Shown: positions 33,817 through 42,854 of the stretch, piece by piece
How positions within the stretch are numbered: the first letter of the stretch is position 1
Layout of the letters: the number at the start of each line of letters is the position of its first letter
Source: Streptomyces ficellus
GTDB lineage: Bacteria; Actinomycetota; Actinomycetes; Streptomycetales; Streptomycetaceae
Direction: 5' to 3'
DNA length: 64,000 bases
Assembly (NCBI RefSeq): GCF_009739905.1
Contig: NZ_CP034279.1
Location: 4,402,001 to 4,466,000, forward strand
Notes under the pieces: generated by a model
Database searches by the model: none
What the model saw: the letters and a program-made list of their open reading frames with translations, nothing else
What the model was told of the DNA's origin: nothing
Program-made: the position numbers and the translations under genes

Positions 33817-35316
33817 TCAGTGCACGCCACCCATGAGCGGCTGCACCTTGCGGCGGTACATGAAGATCGCGACACCGGCGATCACCGCGAGGGCGCCCTG
33901 GCTGGCGAACCACCAGGTGGTGTCGGTCGGCGCGCCGACCAGCTGGAGCAACGCGATGACCGAGTCACCGGCGGTGACGGCCAGGAACCAGACGCCCATC
34001 ATCTGCGACGCGTACTTCTGCGGGGCGAGCTTCGTCGTCAGGGACAGGCCGACCGGGGAGAGGGTCAGCTCACCGACGGTCTGGATGAGGTAGACGGCGG
34101 CCAGCCACAGCGGGGTGACCTTCACACCGCCGGCGGACGCGGCCTGGGCGAGCATCATCACGAAGAACGACGCACCGACCAGGACCAGGCCCTGGGTGAA
34201 CTTGACCAGCGTGCTGGGCTCCTTGCCGCGGCGGGCCAGCGCCACCCACAGCCAGGCGAAGACCGGTGCCAGCGCCATCACGTACAGCGGGTTCAGCGAC
34301 TGGAAGTAGCTGGCGGGGAAGTCCCAGCCGAGCAGCGACAGGTCGGTGTTGTGCTCCGCGAACAGGCTCAGCGTCGAGCCGGTCTGGTCGTAGATGCCCC
34401 AGAAGACGGCGGCGGCGACGAAGAACCAGACGTACGCCGACATCCGGGACCGCTCGACCGGCTCCAGGTCGCTGTCGCGCTTGATGCGGATCAGGTACCA
34501 GGCGGGGAGCACCAGGCCGAGGATGGTCAGCGGCCACAGCACCCAGTCGATGCTCAGCTTGCCGGAGAAGCCGACGAAGCCGTACGCGACGGCCGCCACG
34601 GCCAGCCAGACGAGGACCTTCTTGATGAGGCCGGCGCGCTCGGTGTCCGACAGCGGGGCGGGCACCTGGCTGGACTCGGGCGCCAGGTTGCGGAAGCCCA
34701 GCAGGAAGAACGCGAGACCCAGCGCCATGCCGACACCGGCCATGGCGAAACCGAGGTGCCAGTTGACCTTCTGGCCGACCAGGCCGATCGACAGCGGGGC
34801 GGCGAAGGCACCGAGGTTGATGCCCATGTAGAAGATCGTGAAGCCGCCGTCCCGGCGCGGGTCGTTCTTGTCCCGGTAGAGGTGGCCGACCATCGTGGAG
34901 ATGTTGGCCTTCAGCAGGCCGGAACCGGCGGCGATGAACGCCAGACCGATGAAGAAGGAGATCTCCATCGGCAGGGCCAGCAGGAAGTGGCCGATCATGA
35001 TGATCGTGCCGGAGATGGCCACCGTCTTCCGCGCGCCCCACACGCGGTCGCCGAACCAGCCGCCCGGCAGCGCGAGCAGGTAGACCATCGCGTTGTAGAC
35101 GGAATAGATGGCGACGGCGGTCGCCGTGTCGAAGCCGAGACCACCCTTGGCGACCGAGGCCGACAGGTAGAGCACGAGCAGCGCGCGCATGCCGTAGAAG
35201 CTGTAGCGCTCCCACATCTCGGTCATGAAGAGATTGGCCAGACCGCGGGGGTGGCCGAGGAACGTCTTCTCCGGGCCGGCGGTACTGGCCGAGTTCCTCG
35301 TCAGGCTGGACGCCAT
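33817..35316 (-). CDS. POT/PTR2-family proton-dependent oligopeptide transporter
   Basis: 499 residues from ATG 35316, with AAGGATCG upstream. PTR signatures: MWERYSFYGMRALLVLYL in helix 1 (the ExxER-FYGMR region) and FTIFYMGINLGAFAAPL (FYxxINxG). About 12-14 transmembrane helices. It imports di- and tripeptides with protons. It lies opposite the surface-protein operon and diverges from the two-component system. A long non-coding leader precedes it: the reading frame stays open to 35628, but that stretch lacks a ribosome site and conserved sequence, so I do not include it. Confidence 0.95.
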   Translation of the reverse strand: MASSLTRNSASTAGPEKTFLGHPRGLANLFMTEMWERYSFYGMRALLVLYLSASVAKGGLGFDTATAVAIYSVYNAMVYLLALPGGWFGDRVWGARKTVAISGTIIMIGHFLLALPMEISFFIGLAFIAAGSGLLKANISTMVGHLYRDKNDPRRDGGFTIFYMGINLGAFAAPLSIGLVGQKVNWHLGFAMAGVGMALGLAFFLLGFRNLAPESSQVPAPLSDTERAGLIKKVLVWLAVAAVAYGFVGFSGKLSIDWVLWPLTILGLVLPAWYLIRIKRDSDLEPVERSRMSAYVWFFVAAAVFWGIYDQTGSTLSLFAEHNTDLSLLGWDFPASYFQSLNPLYVMALAPVFAWLWVALARRGKEPSTLVKFTQGLVLVGASFFVMMLAQAASAGGVKVTPLWLAAVYLIQTVGELTLSPVGLSLTTKLAPQKYASQMMGVWFLAVTAGDSVIALLQLVGAPTDTTWWFASQGALAVIAGVAIFMYRRKVQPLMGGVH

Positions 35317-35802
35317 GGTCGATCCTTGCTCGCTCGGGACGCGCTGCGCTTCGTGAGCGGTCACGCGCCCGGTGGGGGGCGGCCGGCACCGGCACGGGCT
35401 CCGCCCCACCACCCCACGCCCACGGGGGGTCCGCCCGTACGGAGTACGGAGCGGGGGAACAGTCCGCACCGGGATCCACGCCCCGGACATGTCATCACGC
35501 CACGGGGCCCGGCCCACAGGTCGTTCACTGTCGCGGTGCCGGCCGTGGCCGGCTCCACGCAGAAAGAGACCCTTGGCGCGAAGTGGGCCAAAGGTCCCCG
35601 GATAGTGCATCAGGCGTCTCGCCACCATACGACACGACAGGGCGGCATATGGAAGGACTTGAGAGATGGATCACAGGTGTCGCTGGAACCAACAGCGCTG
35701 ATTCCAAGGTATTCACCAGGATGTCATCCCACACTCGTAGGTCATGACGATCATCGTGCGATCTGCCGACCGGCCTGGTCGGGGGCGGACTACCATCACC
35801 CC
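35317..35802. other. Long intergenic region between divergent genes
   Basis: No supported gene. It must contain the POT promoter (minus) and the response-regulator promoter (plus). The left half is very GC-rich with several short inverted repeats and a duplicated GTACGGA near 35445. The right half, about 35600-35760, is clearly less GC-rich. The last twelve bases hold the leaderless -10 of the response regulator. Short ORFs inside it lack ribosome sites. Confidence 0.6.
35791..35802 (+). promoter_or_regulatory. -10 element of leaderless response-regulator gene
   Basis: TACCAT, six bases, ATG at 35803. No ribosome site is present in the preceding 20 bases. Confidence 0.5.
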
Positions 35803-36480
35803 ATGACCCGTGTACTGCTCGCCGAGGACGACGCATCCATCTCGGAACCGCTGGCCCGCGCCCTGCGGCGGGAGGGTTACGAGGTCGAGGTGCGGGAGGA
35901 CGGACCCAGCGCGCTCGACACCGGGCTCCAGGGCCACGTCGACCTGGTCGTACTGGACCTGGGGCTGCCGGGCATGGACGGGCTGGAGGTCGCCCGGCGG
36001 CTGCGCTCCGACGGGCTCACCGTGCCGATCCTGGTCCTGACGGCCCGCGCCGACGAGGTCGACACCGTTGTCGGGCTGGACGCGGGCGCCGACGACTACG
36101 TCACCAAGCCGTTCCGCCTCGCCGAGCTGCTCGCCCGCGTCCGGGCGCTGCTGCGGCGCGGCGCCAGCGAGCCCGCCCCGGCGCCCTCCACGCACGGCGT
36201 GCGCATCGACGTCGAGTCCCACCGCGCCTGGATGGGCGACGAGGAGCTCCAGCTCACCGCCAAGGAGTTCGACCTGCTGCGGGTCCTCGTCCGCGACGCG
36301 GGCCGGGTCGTCACCCGCGACCAGCTGATGCGCGAGGTGTGGGACACCACCTGGTGGTCGTCCACCAAGACCCTCGACATGCACATCTCCTGGCTGCGCA
36401 AGAAGCTGGGCGACGACGCCGCGAACCCCCGCTACATCGCCACTGTGCGCGGCGTCGGCTTCCGCTTCGAGAAGAGCTAG
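35803..36480 (+). CDS. OmpR-family response regulator
   Basis: 225 residues. Receiver domain residues 1-115 with acidic pocket E8-D9-D10, phospho-acceptor D52 in VVLDLGLPGMDG, and conserved Lys in YVTKPFRLAEL. Winged-helix output domain from about 130 (LQLTAKEFDLLRVLVRDAGR, then MHISWLRKKLGDD and VRGVGFRFEKS). It activates or represses genes when phosphorylated by the partner kinase encoded 48 bases downstream. The start appears leaderless. Target genes cannot be inferred from the window; the divergent peptide transporter is the nearest candidate. Confidence 0.96.
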   Translation: MTRVLLAEDDASISEPLARALRREGYEVEVREDGPSALDTGLQGHVDLVVLDLGLPGMDGLEVARRLRSDGLTVPILVLTARADEVDTVVGLDAGADDYVTKPFRLAELLARVRALLRRGASEPAPAPSTHGVRIDVESHRAWMGDEELQLTAKEFDLLRVLVRDAGRVVTRDQLMREVWDTTWWSSTKTLDMHISWLRKKLGDDAANPRYIATVRGVGFRFEKS

Positions 36481-36528
36481 GCACCGCCGACACCGGCACC
36501 GCAGAGACAGGCACTGAGAGCAGGCACC

Positions 36529-37806
36529 GTGCGCCGCCGACTGATCAACTCCACGCTCGCCGTGGTCCTCGTCGTCATCGCCGTCTTCGGGGTCTCCCTC
36601 GTCATCGTCGAGACGCGCACCATCAGCAGCAGCGCCCAGGAGAGCGTGGACTCCGAGGCCGTCCGGCTCGTCAGCATCGTCGAGAGCCGGCTCGTCGGCG
36701 GCGAACCCGTCAACCCCGGCATCCTCGCCCAGCAGAGCGGCGCCAAGCGGTACGCCCTGATCGAGATCCCCGGCCGCGGCCCCATCGAGATCGGCGAACG
36801 GCCCGACGGCAGCGTCATCCGGGGCACCGCCGACGGCAAGCGCGGCGAGAAGGTGACCGTCGAGGAGTCGCGCTCCACCGTCACCGCCGAGGTCGGCCGC
36901 ACCCTCCTGATCATCGGCGCCGTCGCACTGCTCGCCGTGATCGCCGCGGTCCTCCTCGCCGTACGCCAGGCGAACCGCCTCGCCTCGCCGCTCACCGACC
37001 TCGCCTCGACCGCCGAACGGCTCGGCTCCGGCGACCCCCGGCCCCGCCACAAGAGGTACGGCGTGCCGGAGCTGGACCGGGTCGCCGACGTCCTCGACGC
37101 CTCCGCCGAGCGCATCGCCCGGATGCTGACCGCCGAGCGGCGGCTGGCCGCCGACGCCTCGCACCAGCTGCGCACGCCGCTGACCGCGCTGTCGATGCGG
37201 CTGGAGGAGATCTCCGAGACCGACGACCCGGCGACCGTCAAGGAGGAGGCGCACATCGCGCTCACCCAGGTCGAGCGACTCACCGACGTCGTCCAGCGGC
37301 TCCTGACCAACTCGCGCGACCCGCGCACCGGCTCGGCGATCGCCTTCGACCTCGACCAGGTCGTCAAGCAGCAGATCGAGGAGTGGCGGCCCGCCTACCG
37401 CAGCGAGGGCCGGGCGATCGTACGGTCGGGCAAGGTCGGCATGCGGGCCGTCGGCACCCCGGGCGCGGTCGCCCAGGTGCTGGCCGCGCTGATCGAGAAC
37501 TCGCTGATGCACGGGGGCGGCACGGTCGCCCTGCGCACCCGCGTCACCGGCAACCAGGCGGTGGTCGAGGTGACGGACGAGGGCCCGGGCGTACCGCCGG
37601 ACCTCGGCGCGCGGATCTTCGAGCGGACCATCAGCGGCCGCAACTCCACCGGGATCGGCCTGGCCGTCGCCCGCGACCTCGCCGAGGCGGACGGCGGACG
37701 GCTGGAGCTGCTCCAGCAGCAGCCGGCGACCTTCGCGCTGTTCCTCAGCCGCGAGGCGCGCGGCCGCAAGGACGAGGCCGCCGACGAGCCCCCGACGGTC
37801 CGCTAG
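36529..37806 (+). CDS. Sensor histidine kinase
   Basis: 425 residues from GTG 36529. Transmembrane helices at about 8-28 and 124-145 flank an extracytoplasmic sensor of about 95 residues. HAMP at about 146-200. Phospho-acceptor H212 in ADASHQLRTPLTALS. HATPase region with N box ALIENSLMHGGG, G1 VTDEGPGVPPD and G2 NSTGIGLAVARDLAEADGG. Together with the upstream OmpR regulator it makes a complete two-component system. The Gly/Asp-rich middle of the sensor (EIPGRGPIEIGERPDG) gives no ligand clue. The stop codon shares CTAG with the convergent GtrA gene. Confidence 0.96.
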   Translation: MRRRLINSTLAVVLVVIAVFGVSLVIVETRTISSSAQESVDSEAVRLVSIVESRLVGGEPVNPGILAQQSGAKRYALIEIPGRGPIEIGERPDGSVIRGTADGKRGEKVTVEESRSTVTAEVGRTLLIIGAVALLAVIAAVLLAVRQANRLASPLTDLASTAERLGSGDPRPRHKRYGVPELDRVADVLDASAERIARMLTAERRLAADASHQLRTPLTALSMRLEEISETDDPATVKEEAHIALTQVERLTDVVQRLLTNSRDPRTGSAIAFDLDQVVKQQIEEWRPAYRSEGRAIVRSGKVGMRAVGTPGAVAQVLAALIENSLMHGGGTVALRTRVTGNQAVVEVTDEGPGVPPDLGARIFERTISGRNSTGIGLAVARDLAEADGGRLELLQQQPATFALFLSREARGRKDEAADEPPTVR

Positions 37807-38324
37807 CGCGGGGCGACCGGCTCGCCGGCCCGCTCGGACTCGTGCCGCCGCTGCTCCAGGAACGATTCGGCGGCCGTCACGGCCTCGGGGCCCGGAAGCG
37901 TACGGAAGACCCAGGTGCGGTACGACCAGAAGCGGAACAGGGTGGCCACCCCGATGCCGAAGAACTTGAAGAAGTTGTTCTGCAGCGGGCTGTCCCAGCC
38001 CATCCCGTACGTCGCCGCGTACAGCACGCCGTTCTCGATGACCAGCCCGACCAGGCTGAACAGCAGGAACAGCGTCAGCTCCCTCGTCCGGCCGCTCTTG
38101 TCGCGGTCCCGGTACGTGAAGTAGCGGAAGCCGACGTAGTTGAACGCGATGGCGATGACCGTCGCGAGCAGGCTGGCCCGGACGACCGGGAGCTCCGTGG
38201 TGTGCCGCACCAGGTTGAAGACCGCCATGTTGACCAGCAGCCCGAGGCCGCCGACGACGCCGAATTTGGCCATCTCACGGACGAGCTGGTCCAGCCGCAC
38301 CCGCAGTGCGCCTCGTTCACTCAT
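37803..38324 (-). CDS. GtrA-family membrane protein
   Basis: 173 residues, four transmembrane helices (KFGVVGGLGLLVNMAVFNLV; LLATVIAIAFNYVGFRYFTY; ELTLFLLFSLVGLVIENGVL; FFKFFGIGVATLFRFWSYRTW). The NYVGFRYFTYR and FWSYRTWVF motifs are typical of GtrA/DPMS-type proteins thought to flip or handle polyprenyl-linked sugars for cell-surface glycans. The C-terminal 30 residues are charged. It is convergent with the kinase gene and shares a CTAG double stop with it, and it diverges from purK. It probably serves the envelope genes found further right. Confidence 0.92.
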   Translation of the reverse strand: MSERGALRVRLDQLVREMAKFGVVGGLGLLVNMAVFNLVRHTTELPVVRASLLATVIAIAFNYVGFRYFTYRDRDKSGRTRELTLFLLFSLVGLVIENGVLYAATYGMGWDSPLQNNFFKFFGIGVATLFRFWSYRTWVFRTLPGPEAVTAAESFLEQRRHESERAGEPVAPR

Positions 38325-38429
38325 GGTGATCTTTCAGCCCCGTCCGGTCGATTCGGTCAACCAAGCCATGCTAACCACCCGCCCGTGGCCCCGCTCGGGG
38401 ACGGAGGAAGGCCCGCCCGCGGGGCCGGA

Positions 38430-38441
38430 TACCCTGAGAGG
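38430..38441 (+). promoter_or_regulatory. -10 element of leaderless purK
   Basis: TACCCT, six bases, GTG at 38442. The intervening GAGAGG is too close to the start to be a ribosome site. Confidence 0.5.
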
Positions 38442-39581
38442 GTGACGTTCCCGGTAGTAGGCATGGTGGGCGGCGGTCAGCTCGCCCGAATGACCCACGA
38501 GGCGGGTATCCCCCTCGGCATCAAGTTCAAGCTCCTCAGCGACTCCCCACAGGACTCCGCGGCCCAGGTGGTGAGCGACGTCGTCATCGGCGACTATCGC
38601 GACCTGGACACGCTGCGTGAGTTCGCACGCGGCTGCGACGTGATCACGTTCGATCACGAGCACGTGCCGACCGAGCACCTGAGGGCCCTGGAGGCGGACG
38701 GCATCCCCGTCCGGCCGGGGCCCGACGCGTTGGTGCACGCCCAGGACAAGGGGGTGATGCGCGCCAAGCTCGACGAGATCGGCGCACCCTCCCCCCGCCA
38801 CCGCATCGTGGCCGACCCCGCCGACGCGGCGGCCTTCGCCGCGGAGACCGGCGGCTTCCCGATCATCCTGAAGACGGTGCGCGGCGGGTACGACGGCAAG
38901 GGCGTCTGGTTCGTCCGCTCCGAGGACGAGGCCCGCGACCCGTTCCTGGCGGGCGTGCCGGTCCTCGCGGAGGAGAAGGTCGACTTCGTCCGCGAGCTGG
39001 CGGCGAACATCGTCCGCTCGCCCCACGGCCAGGCCGTGGCGTACCCCGTCGTCGAGTCCCGCCAGGTCGACGGCGTCTGCGACACGGTCATCGCCCCGGC
39101 GCCCGACCTGTCGCCGGACCTGGCCGGCCAGGCCCAGGAGCTGGCGCTCCGCATCGCCAAGGAACTGGGCGTCGTCGGCCACCTCGCCGTCGAACTGTTC
39201 GAGACCCGCGACGGCCGCATCCTCGTCAACGAGCTCGCGATGCGCCCCCACAACTCGGGCCACTGGACCCAGGACGGCGCGGTCACCTCGCAGTTCGCCA
39301 ACCATGTGCGGGCCGTGCTCGACCTGCCCCTCGGCGACCCCCGGCCGCGCGTCAGGTGGACCGTCATGAGCAACGTGCTGGGCGGTGACTACCCCGACAT
39401 GTACCGGGCCTACCTGCACTGCATGGCCCGCGACCCCCAGCTCAAGATCCACATGTACGGCAAGGACGTGAAGCCCGGCCGCAAGGTGGGACACGTCAAC
39501 ACCTACGGCGACGACCTCGACGACGTGCTGGACCGCGCCCGTCACGCCGCCGACTACCTGCGAGGAACGATCACCGAATGA
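38442..39581 (+). CDS. purK: N5-carboxyaminoimidazole ribonucleotide synthase
   Basis: 379 residues, ATP-grasp enzyme of purine synthesis that carboxylates AIR to N5-CAIR with ATP and bicarbonate. VGMVGGGQLARMTHEAG at the start, the glycine loop VRGGYDGKGVW, EEKVDFVRELA and the metal/ATP segment VNELAMRPHNSGHWTQDG are typical. GTG 38442 is chosen because the protein then begins exactly at the conserved strand; it appears leaderless. The stop overlaps purE (ATGA), the usual order for the CO2-fixing two-enzyme route. Confidence 0.98.
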   Translation: MTFPVVGMVGGGQLARMTHEAGIPLGIKFKLLSDSPQDSAAQVVSDVVIGDYRDLDTLREFARGCDVITFDHEHVPTEHLRALEADGIPVRPGPDALVHAQDKGVMRAKLDEIGAPSPRHRIVADPADAAAFAAETGGFPIILKTVRGGYDGKGVWFVRSEDEARDPFLAGVPVLAEEKVDFVRELAANIVRSPHGQAVAYPVVESRQVDGVCDTVIAPAPDLSPDLAGQAQELALRIAKELGVVGHLAVELFETRDGRILVNELAMRPHNSGHWTQDGAVTSQFANHVRAVLDLPLGDPRPRVRWTVMSNVLGGDYPDMYRAYLHCMARDPQLKIHMYGKDVKPGRKVGHVNTYGDDLDDVLDRARHAADYLRGTITE

Positions 39582-40102
39582 GCAGCCCCCTCATTGGCAT
39601 CGTCATGGGCTCCGACTCCGACTGGCCGGTCATGGAGGCCGCGGCCGGCGCACTCGACGAGTTCGAGATCCCCTACGAGGTCGACGTCGTCTCCGCGCAC
39701 CGGATGCCGCACGAGATGATCGCCTACGGGGAGAACGCCGCGGGCCGGGGCCTCAAGGCGATCATCGCGGGCGCCGGCGGCGCCGCGCACCTGCCCGGCA
39801 TGCTCGCCTCCGTCACGCCCCTGCCCGTCATCGGCGTGCCCGTCCCGCTGAAGTACCTGGACGGCATGGACTCCCTCCTGTCCATCGTCCAGATGCCCGC
39901 CGGCGTCCCGGTCGCGACCGTCTCGGTCGGCGGCGCGCGCAACGCGGGCCTCCTCGCGGCGCGCATCCTCGCGAGCGCCGACCCCGACCTGCTCGCCCGC
40001 ATGGCCGACTTCCAGAAGGAGCTGAACGACCAGGCCACCGAGAAGGGCAAGCGGCTGCGGGCGAAGGTCGAGGGCTCGGCGTCGTTCGGCTTCGCCAGGT
40101 GA
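39578..40102 (+). CDS. purE: N5-CAIR mutase
   Basis: 174 residues; moves the carboxyl group of N5-CAIR to give CAIR. MGSDSDWPVM with the nucleotide-binding Ser/Asp, VVSAHRMPHEM with catalytic His41, and AGAGGAAHLPGM are diagnostic of class I PurE. ATG overlaps the purK stop by four bases. The following dipeptidase gene begins within the purE stop (GTGA), so purK, purE and dipeptidase form a coupled operon. Confidence 0.98.
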   Translation: MSSPLIGIVMGSDSDWPVMEAAAGALDEFEIPYEVDVVSAHRMPHEMIAYGENAAGRGLKAIIAGAGGAAHLPGMLASVTPLPVIGVPVPLKYLDGMDSLLSIVQMPAGVPVATVSVGGARNAGLLAARILASADPDLLARMADFQKELNDQATEKGKRLRAKVEGSASFGFAR

Positions 40103-41283
40103 CGGGGCACGTGGAGCAGGCGCGCGAGCTCCTCGCCGCGCATCCCGTCGTCGACGGCCACAACGACCTGCCCTGGGCGCTGCGGGAGCACGCCGGCTAT
40201 GACCTGGACCGCCTCGACGTCGCGGCCGACCAGACGGGCCGGCTCCACACCGACATCCCCCGGCTGCGGGCCGGCGGGGTCGGCGCCCAGTTCTGGTCGG
40301 TGTACGTACGCACCGGCATGTCCGGCGACGACGCCGTCAGCGCGACCCTGGAGCAGATCGACTGCGTCGACCGGCTCCTCGCCCGCCACCCGGCGGACCT
40401 GGCGCTCGCGCTGACCGCCGACGACATGGAGGCGGCGCGGGCCTCGGGCCGGATCGCGTCACTGAAGGGCGCCGAGGGCGGCCACTCCATCAACAACTCC
40501 CTCGCCACCCTCCGCGCCCTGTACGCCCTCGGGGTCCGCTACATGACCCTGACCCACAACGACAACGTCCCGTGGGCCGACTCCGCGACCGACGCCCCGG
40601 GCGTCGGCGGCCTGTCCGCCTTCGGCCGCGAGGTCGTACGCGAGATGAACCGGCTCGGCATGCTGGTGGACCTCTCGCACGTCGCCGACACCACGATGCG
40701 GGACGCCCTCGCCACGTCCGAGGCGCCGGTGATGTTCTCGCACTCCTCCTCCCGGGCGGTGTGCGACCACCCCCGCAACATCCCCGACGACGTCCTCGCC
40801 CTCCTCCCCGGCAACGGCGGCGTCGCCATGGTCACGTTCGTCCCCAAGTTCGTCCTCCCCGCCGCCGTCGAATGGACCAGGCGGGCCGACGAGAACATGC
40901 GGGCGCACGGCTTCCACCACCTGGACACCACCCCCGAGGCGATGCAGGTCCACACGGCGTTCGAGGCGGCCCACCCCCGCCCCGTCGCCACCGCCGCCAC
41001 GGTCGCGGACCACCTCGACCACATGCGTGAGGTCGCCGGCGTCGACCACCTCGGCATCGGCGGCGACTTCGACGGCACGGCGTTCACCCCGGCGGGCCTG
41101 GACGACGTGTCGGGCTACCCGAACCTGATCGCGGAGCTCCTGCGCCGCGGCTGGTCCCGTACGGACCTGGCCAAGCTGACCTGGCAGAACGCGGTCCGGA
41201 CCCTGCGCGACGCGGAGGCCGTGTCCCGGTCGCTGTCGTCCCGGGCGCCCTCCACGGCGACGCTCGCGTCCCTGGACGGCTGA
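40099..41283 (+). CDS. Membrane dipeptidase (M19 family)
   Basis: 394 residues from GTG 40099 (GTGA overlap with purE). A dinuclear-zinc TIM-barrel peptidase. Metal motifs: DGHNDLPW (H-x-D), KGAEGGHSI (bridging Glu), VDLSHVADTTM and FSHSSSRAVCDHPRN (His and Arg), plus GGDFDG late in the chain. It hydrolyses dipeptides, including those with D-amino acids at the second position. There is no signal peptide, so it is cytosolic here. Coupling to purKE has no obvious metabolic reason but looks fixed. A degenerate paralogue lies about 500 bases downstream. Confidence 0.94.
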   Translation: MTGHVEQARELLAAHPVVDGHNDLPWALREHAGYDLDRLDVAADQTGRLHTDIPRLRAGGVGAQFWSVYVRTGMSGDDAVSATLEQIDCVDRLLARHPADLALALTADDMEAARASGRIASLKGAEGGHSINNSLATLRALYALGVRYMTLTHNDNVPWADSATDAPGVGGLSAFGREVVREMNRLGMLVDLSHVADTTMRDALATSEAPVMFSHSSSRAVCDHPRNIPDDVLALLPGNGGVAMVTFVPKFVLPAAVEWTRRADENMRAHGFHHLDTTPEAMQVHTAFEAAHPRPVATAATVADHLDHMREVAGVDHLGIGGDFDGTAFTPAGLDDVSGYPNLIAELLRRGWSRTDLAKLTWQNAVRTLRDAEAVSRSLSSRAPSTATLASLDG

Positions 41284-41288
41284 CGCGC

Positions 41289-41680
41289 TCGGGTGCGGTG
41301 CGGGTCGGTCGCCTGCCGGTGGGTGGTGGGCCGCGGCCCCTCCGGGCTCACCTCCTCGGCGCCGGCGGCCTTGGGTCGCACGTAAGGGAGCCGCACCAGC
41401 GCCGCCAACGCCTGCGGGGGCGACCCTGCACGGCCGCGGCCCGGGTCGTGTCCCGGCTGTCGGCCGGATTCACTGCCGGTGCGGTCGCTCGGGGCGTACG
41501 CCGTCCACGGGCCGGTTGCGATTGACCGCGGCGCGGAGGGGCCGTGCAGGGTCGCCCCCGCAGGGGATCGGCGGCATGAAACGGCGCCGAGAGTACGGGG
41601 GTGCCCCGCCGACCCCGAGGAGGTGAGCCCGGAGGGGCCCCGACCGTACCCACCGGGCGCAACCGACCGTGCTCACCCGA
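41289..41680. repeat. Long foldback (inverted-repeat) element
   Basis: Two nested pairs of perfect 25-bp inverted repeats: 41335-41359 with 41615-41639, and 41411-41435 with 41540-41564. Partial complementarity extends outward to about 41289 and 41680 and through parts of the interior. The whole element could fold into one hairpin of nearly 400 bases. It fills the space between the two M19 paralogues. No transposase gene or target duplication was found. Translating it gives only spurious Pro/Arg-rich ORFs. Confidence 0.75.
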
Positions 41681-41773
41681 ACGCAGTACGCCGCCGCGAC
41701 CCCCGTACCGGCCCGTGCCACCGTTGCCGTATCGAACAACGGCTCGTCGTGACACCCGGAGCGGAGCTCCCCC

Positions 41774-42850
41774 ATGGCAGACCTTCAGGACCACCCGTAC
41801 GCAGACCCCTCCGCGATCGGTGACGTCGACGAACCGCCCGACGGGCTCGCCGAGGCGCTCACCCCGGCCGAGGTCGACATCGAGCGGGCCCGCGTGCTGC
41901 TCGCCGCGCAGCTGGTCGTGGACGGTCACAACACGCTCGCCCAGGAGCTGGACCGTACGCACTGGCACGACCTCCAGCACGGGTCGACGCTCCTCGACAC
42001 CGACATCCCCCGCATCCGCGCCGGTGGCGTCGGCGCGCAGTTCTGGTCCCTGCGCGTACCGCCCGGCCCGATGGCCGTGCAGGAGACGCTGGACCGAATA
42101 GACGCGGTCCGTACGCTCATCGCGTCCTGCCCGGAGGCCCTGCGGCTGGCGCTGACCGCCGCCGACATGGTCGAGGCCCGCGACTGCGGCCGTATCGCGT
42201 CGCTCCTCGGGCCCGTGTCGGGCACCGCCCTCGGTGACTCGCTGGGCACCCTGCGGGCCTACCACGCGCTCGGCGTCCGCAGCGTCCTGATCGCCGGTAC
42301 GGCCTGGGCGTCGGGCCCCGACGGCCTGACGCCGTTCGGCGAGGAGGCGGTCCGCGAGATGAACCGCCTCGGGGTGCTCGTGGATCTCTCGGGCGCCTCG
42401 GAGGCCACCATGGACCGGGTGCTGGAGGTATCGAAGGCGCCGGTGATCCTCTCCCACTCGGCGGCCGGGGCGCTGACCCCGCACTCCGCCAACGTCCCGG
42501 ACGACATCCTGGGCCGGCTGCGCGCCAACGGGGGTGTCTGCATGGTGAGCTTCGCCCCTGACCAGGTCACGCGCCGCGCCGACCAGCCGGCGACCCTGTG
42601 GGACGTGGCCGACCACGTCGAGCACGTCCGCGAGGTGGCCGGGCCGGAGGGCGTGGGGCTGTCGGGTTCGTACGGCATGACGAACGACGCCCCGCACACC
42701 ATCGGCCTGGAGGACGCGTCCTCCTACCCGAACCTGATCGCCGAACTGCTGCACCGGGACTGGTGCGAGGCCGACATCGCCGGGCTGACCTGGGGAAACG
42801 CGGCACGGGTGGTGCGCGAGGCGGCGGACGCGGCGCAGCCCGCGGCGTAA
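41774..42850 (+). CDS. M19 dipeptidase paralogue with degenerate metal site
   Basis: 358 residues from ATG 41774. Clearly homologous to the upstream dipeptidase (LVVDGHN, DIPRIRAGGVGAQFWSLRV, ASSYPNLIAELLHRDW), but the zinc ligands are mostly lost: HND is now HNT, the bridging-Glu segment GAEGG is GPVSG, DLSH is DLSG, SHSSSR is SHSAAG, and GGDFDG is GSYGM. Fold-forming segments remain and the reading frame is intact, so it looks like a conserved pseudoenzyme and not a decaying gene. A Pro/Asp-rich N-terminal extension of about 35 residues is new. It may bind peptides or regulate the active paralogue. Confidence 0.85.
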   Translation: MADLQDHPYADPSAIGDVDEPPDGLAEALTPAEVDIERARVLLAAQLVVDGHNTLAQELDRTHWHDLQHGSTLLDTDIPRIRAGGVGAQFWSLRVPPGPMAVQETLDRIDAVRTLIASCPEALRLALTAADMVEARDCGRIASLLGPVSGTALGDSLGTLRAYHALGVRSVLIAGTAWASGPDGLTPFGEEAVREMNRLGVLVDLSGASEATMDRVLEVSKAPVILSHSAAGALTPHSANVPDDILGRLRANGGVCMVSFAPDQVTRRADQPATLWDVADHVEHVREVAGPEGVGLSGSYGMTNDAPHTIGLEDASSYPNLIAELLHRDWCEADIAGLTWGNAARVVREAADAAQPAA

Positions 42851-42854
42851 CGCG

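Noticed and set aside
35361..35591. Short ORF in the long intergenic region beside the transporter
   Set aside because: No ribosome site or conserved features; the codon pattern is not typical of a real gene.
41298..41525. Short ORFs with the EEVSPEGPR-type sequence
   Set aside because: They are translations of the foldback element on both strands, without ribosome sites.
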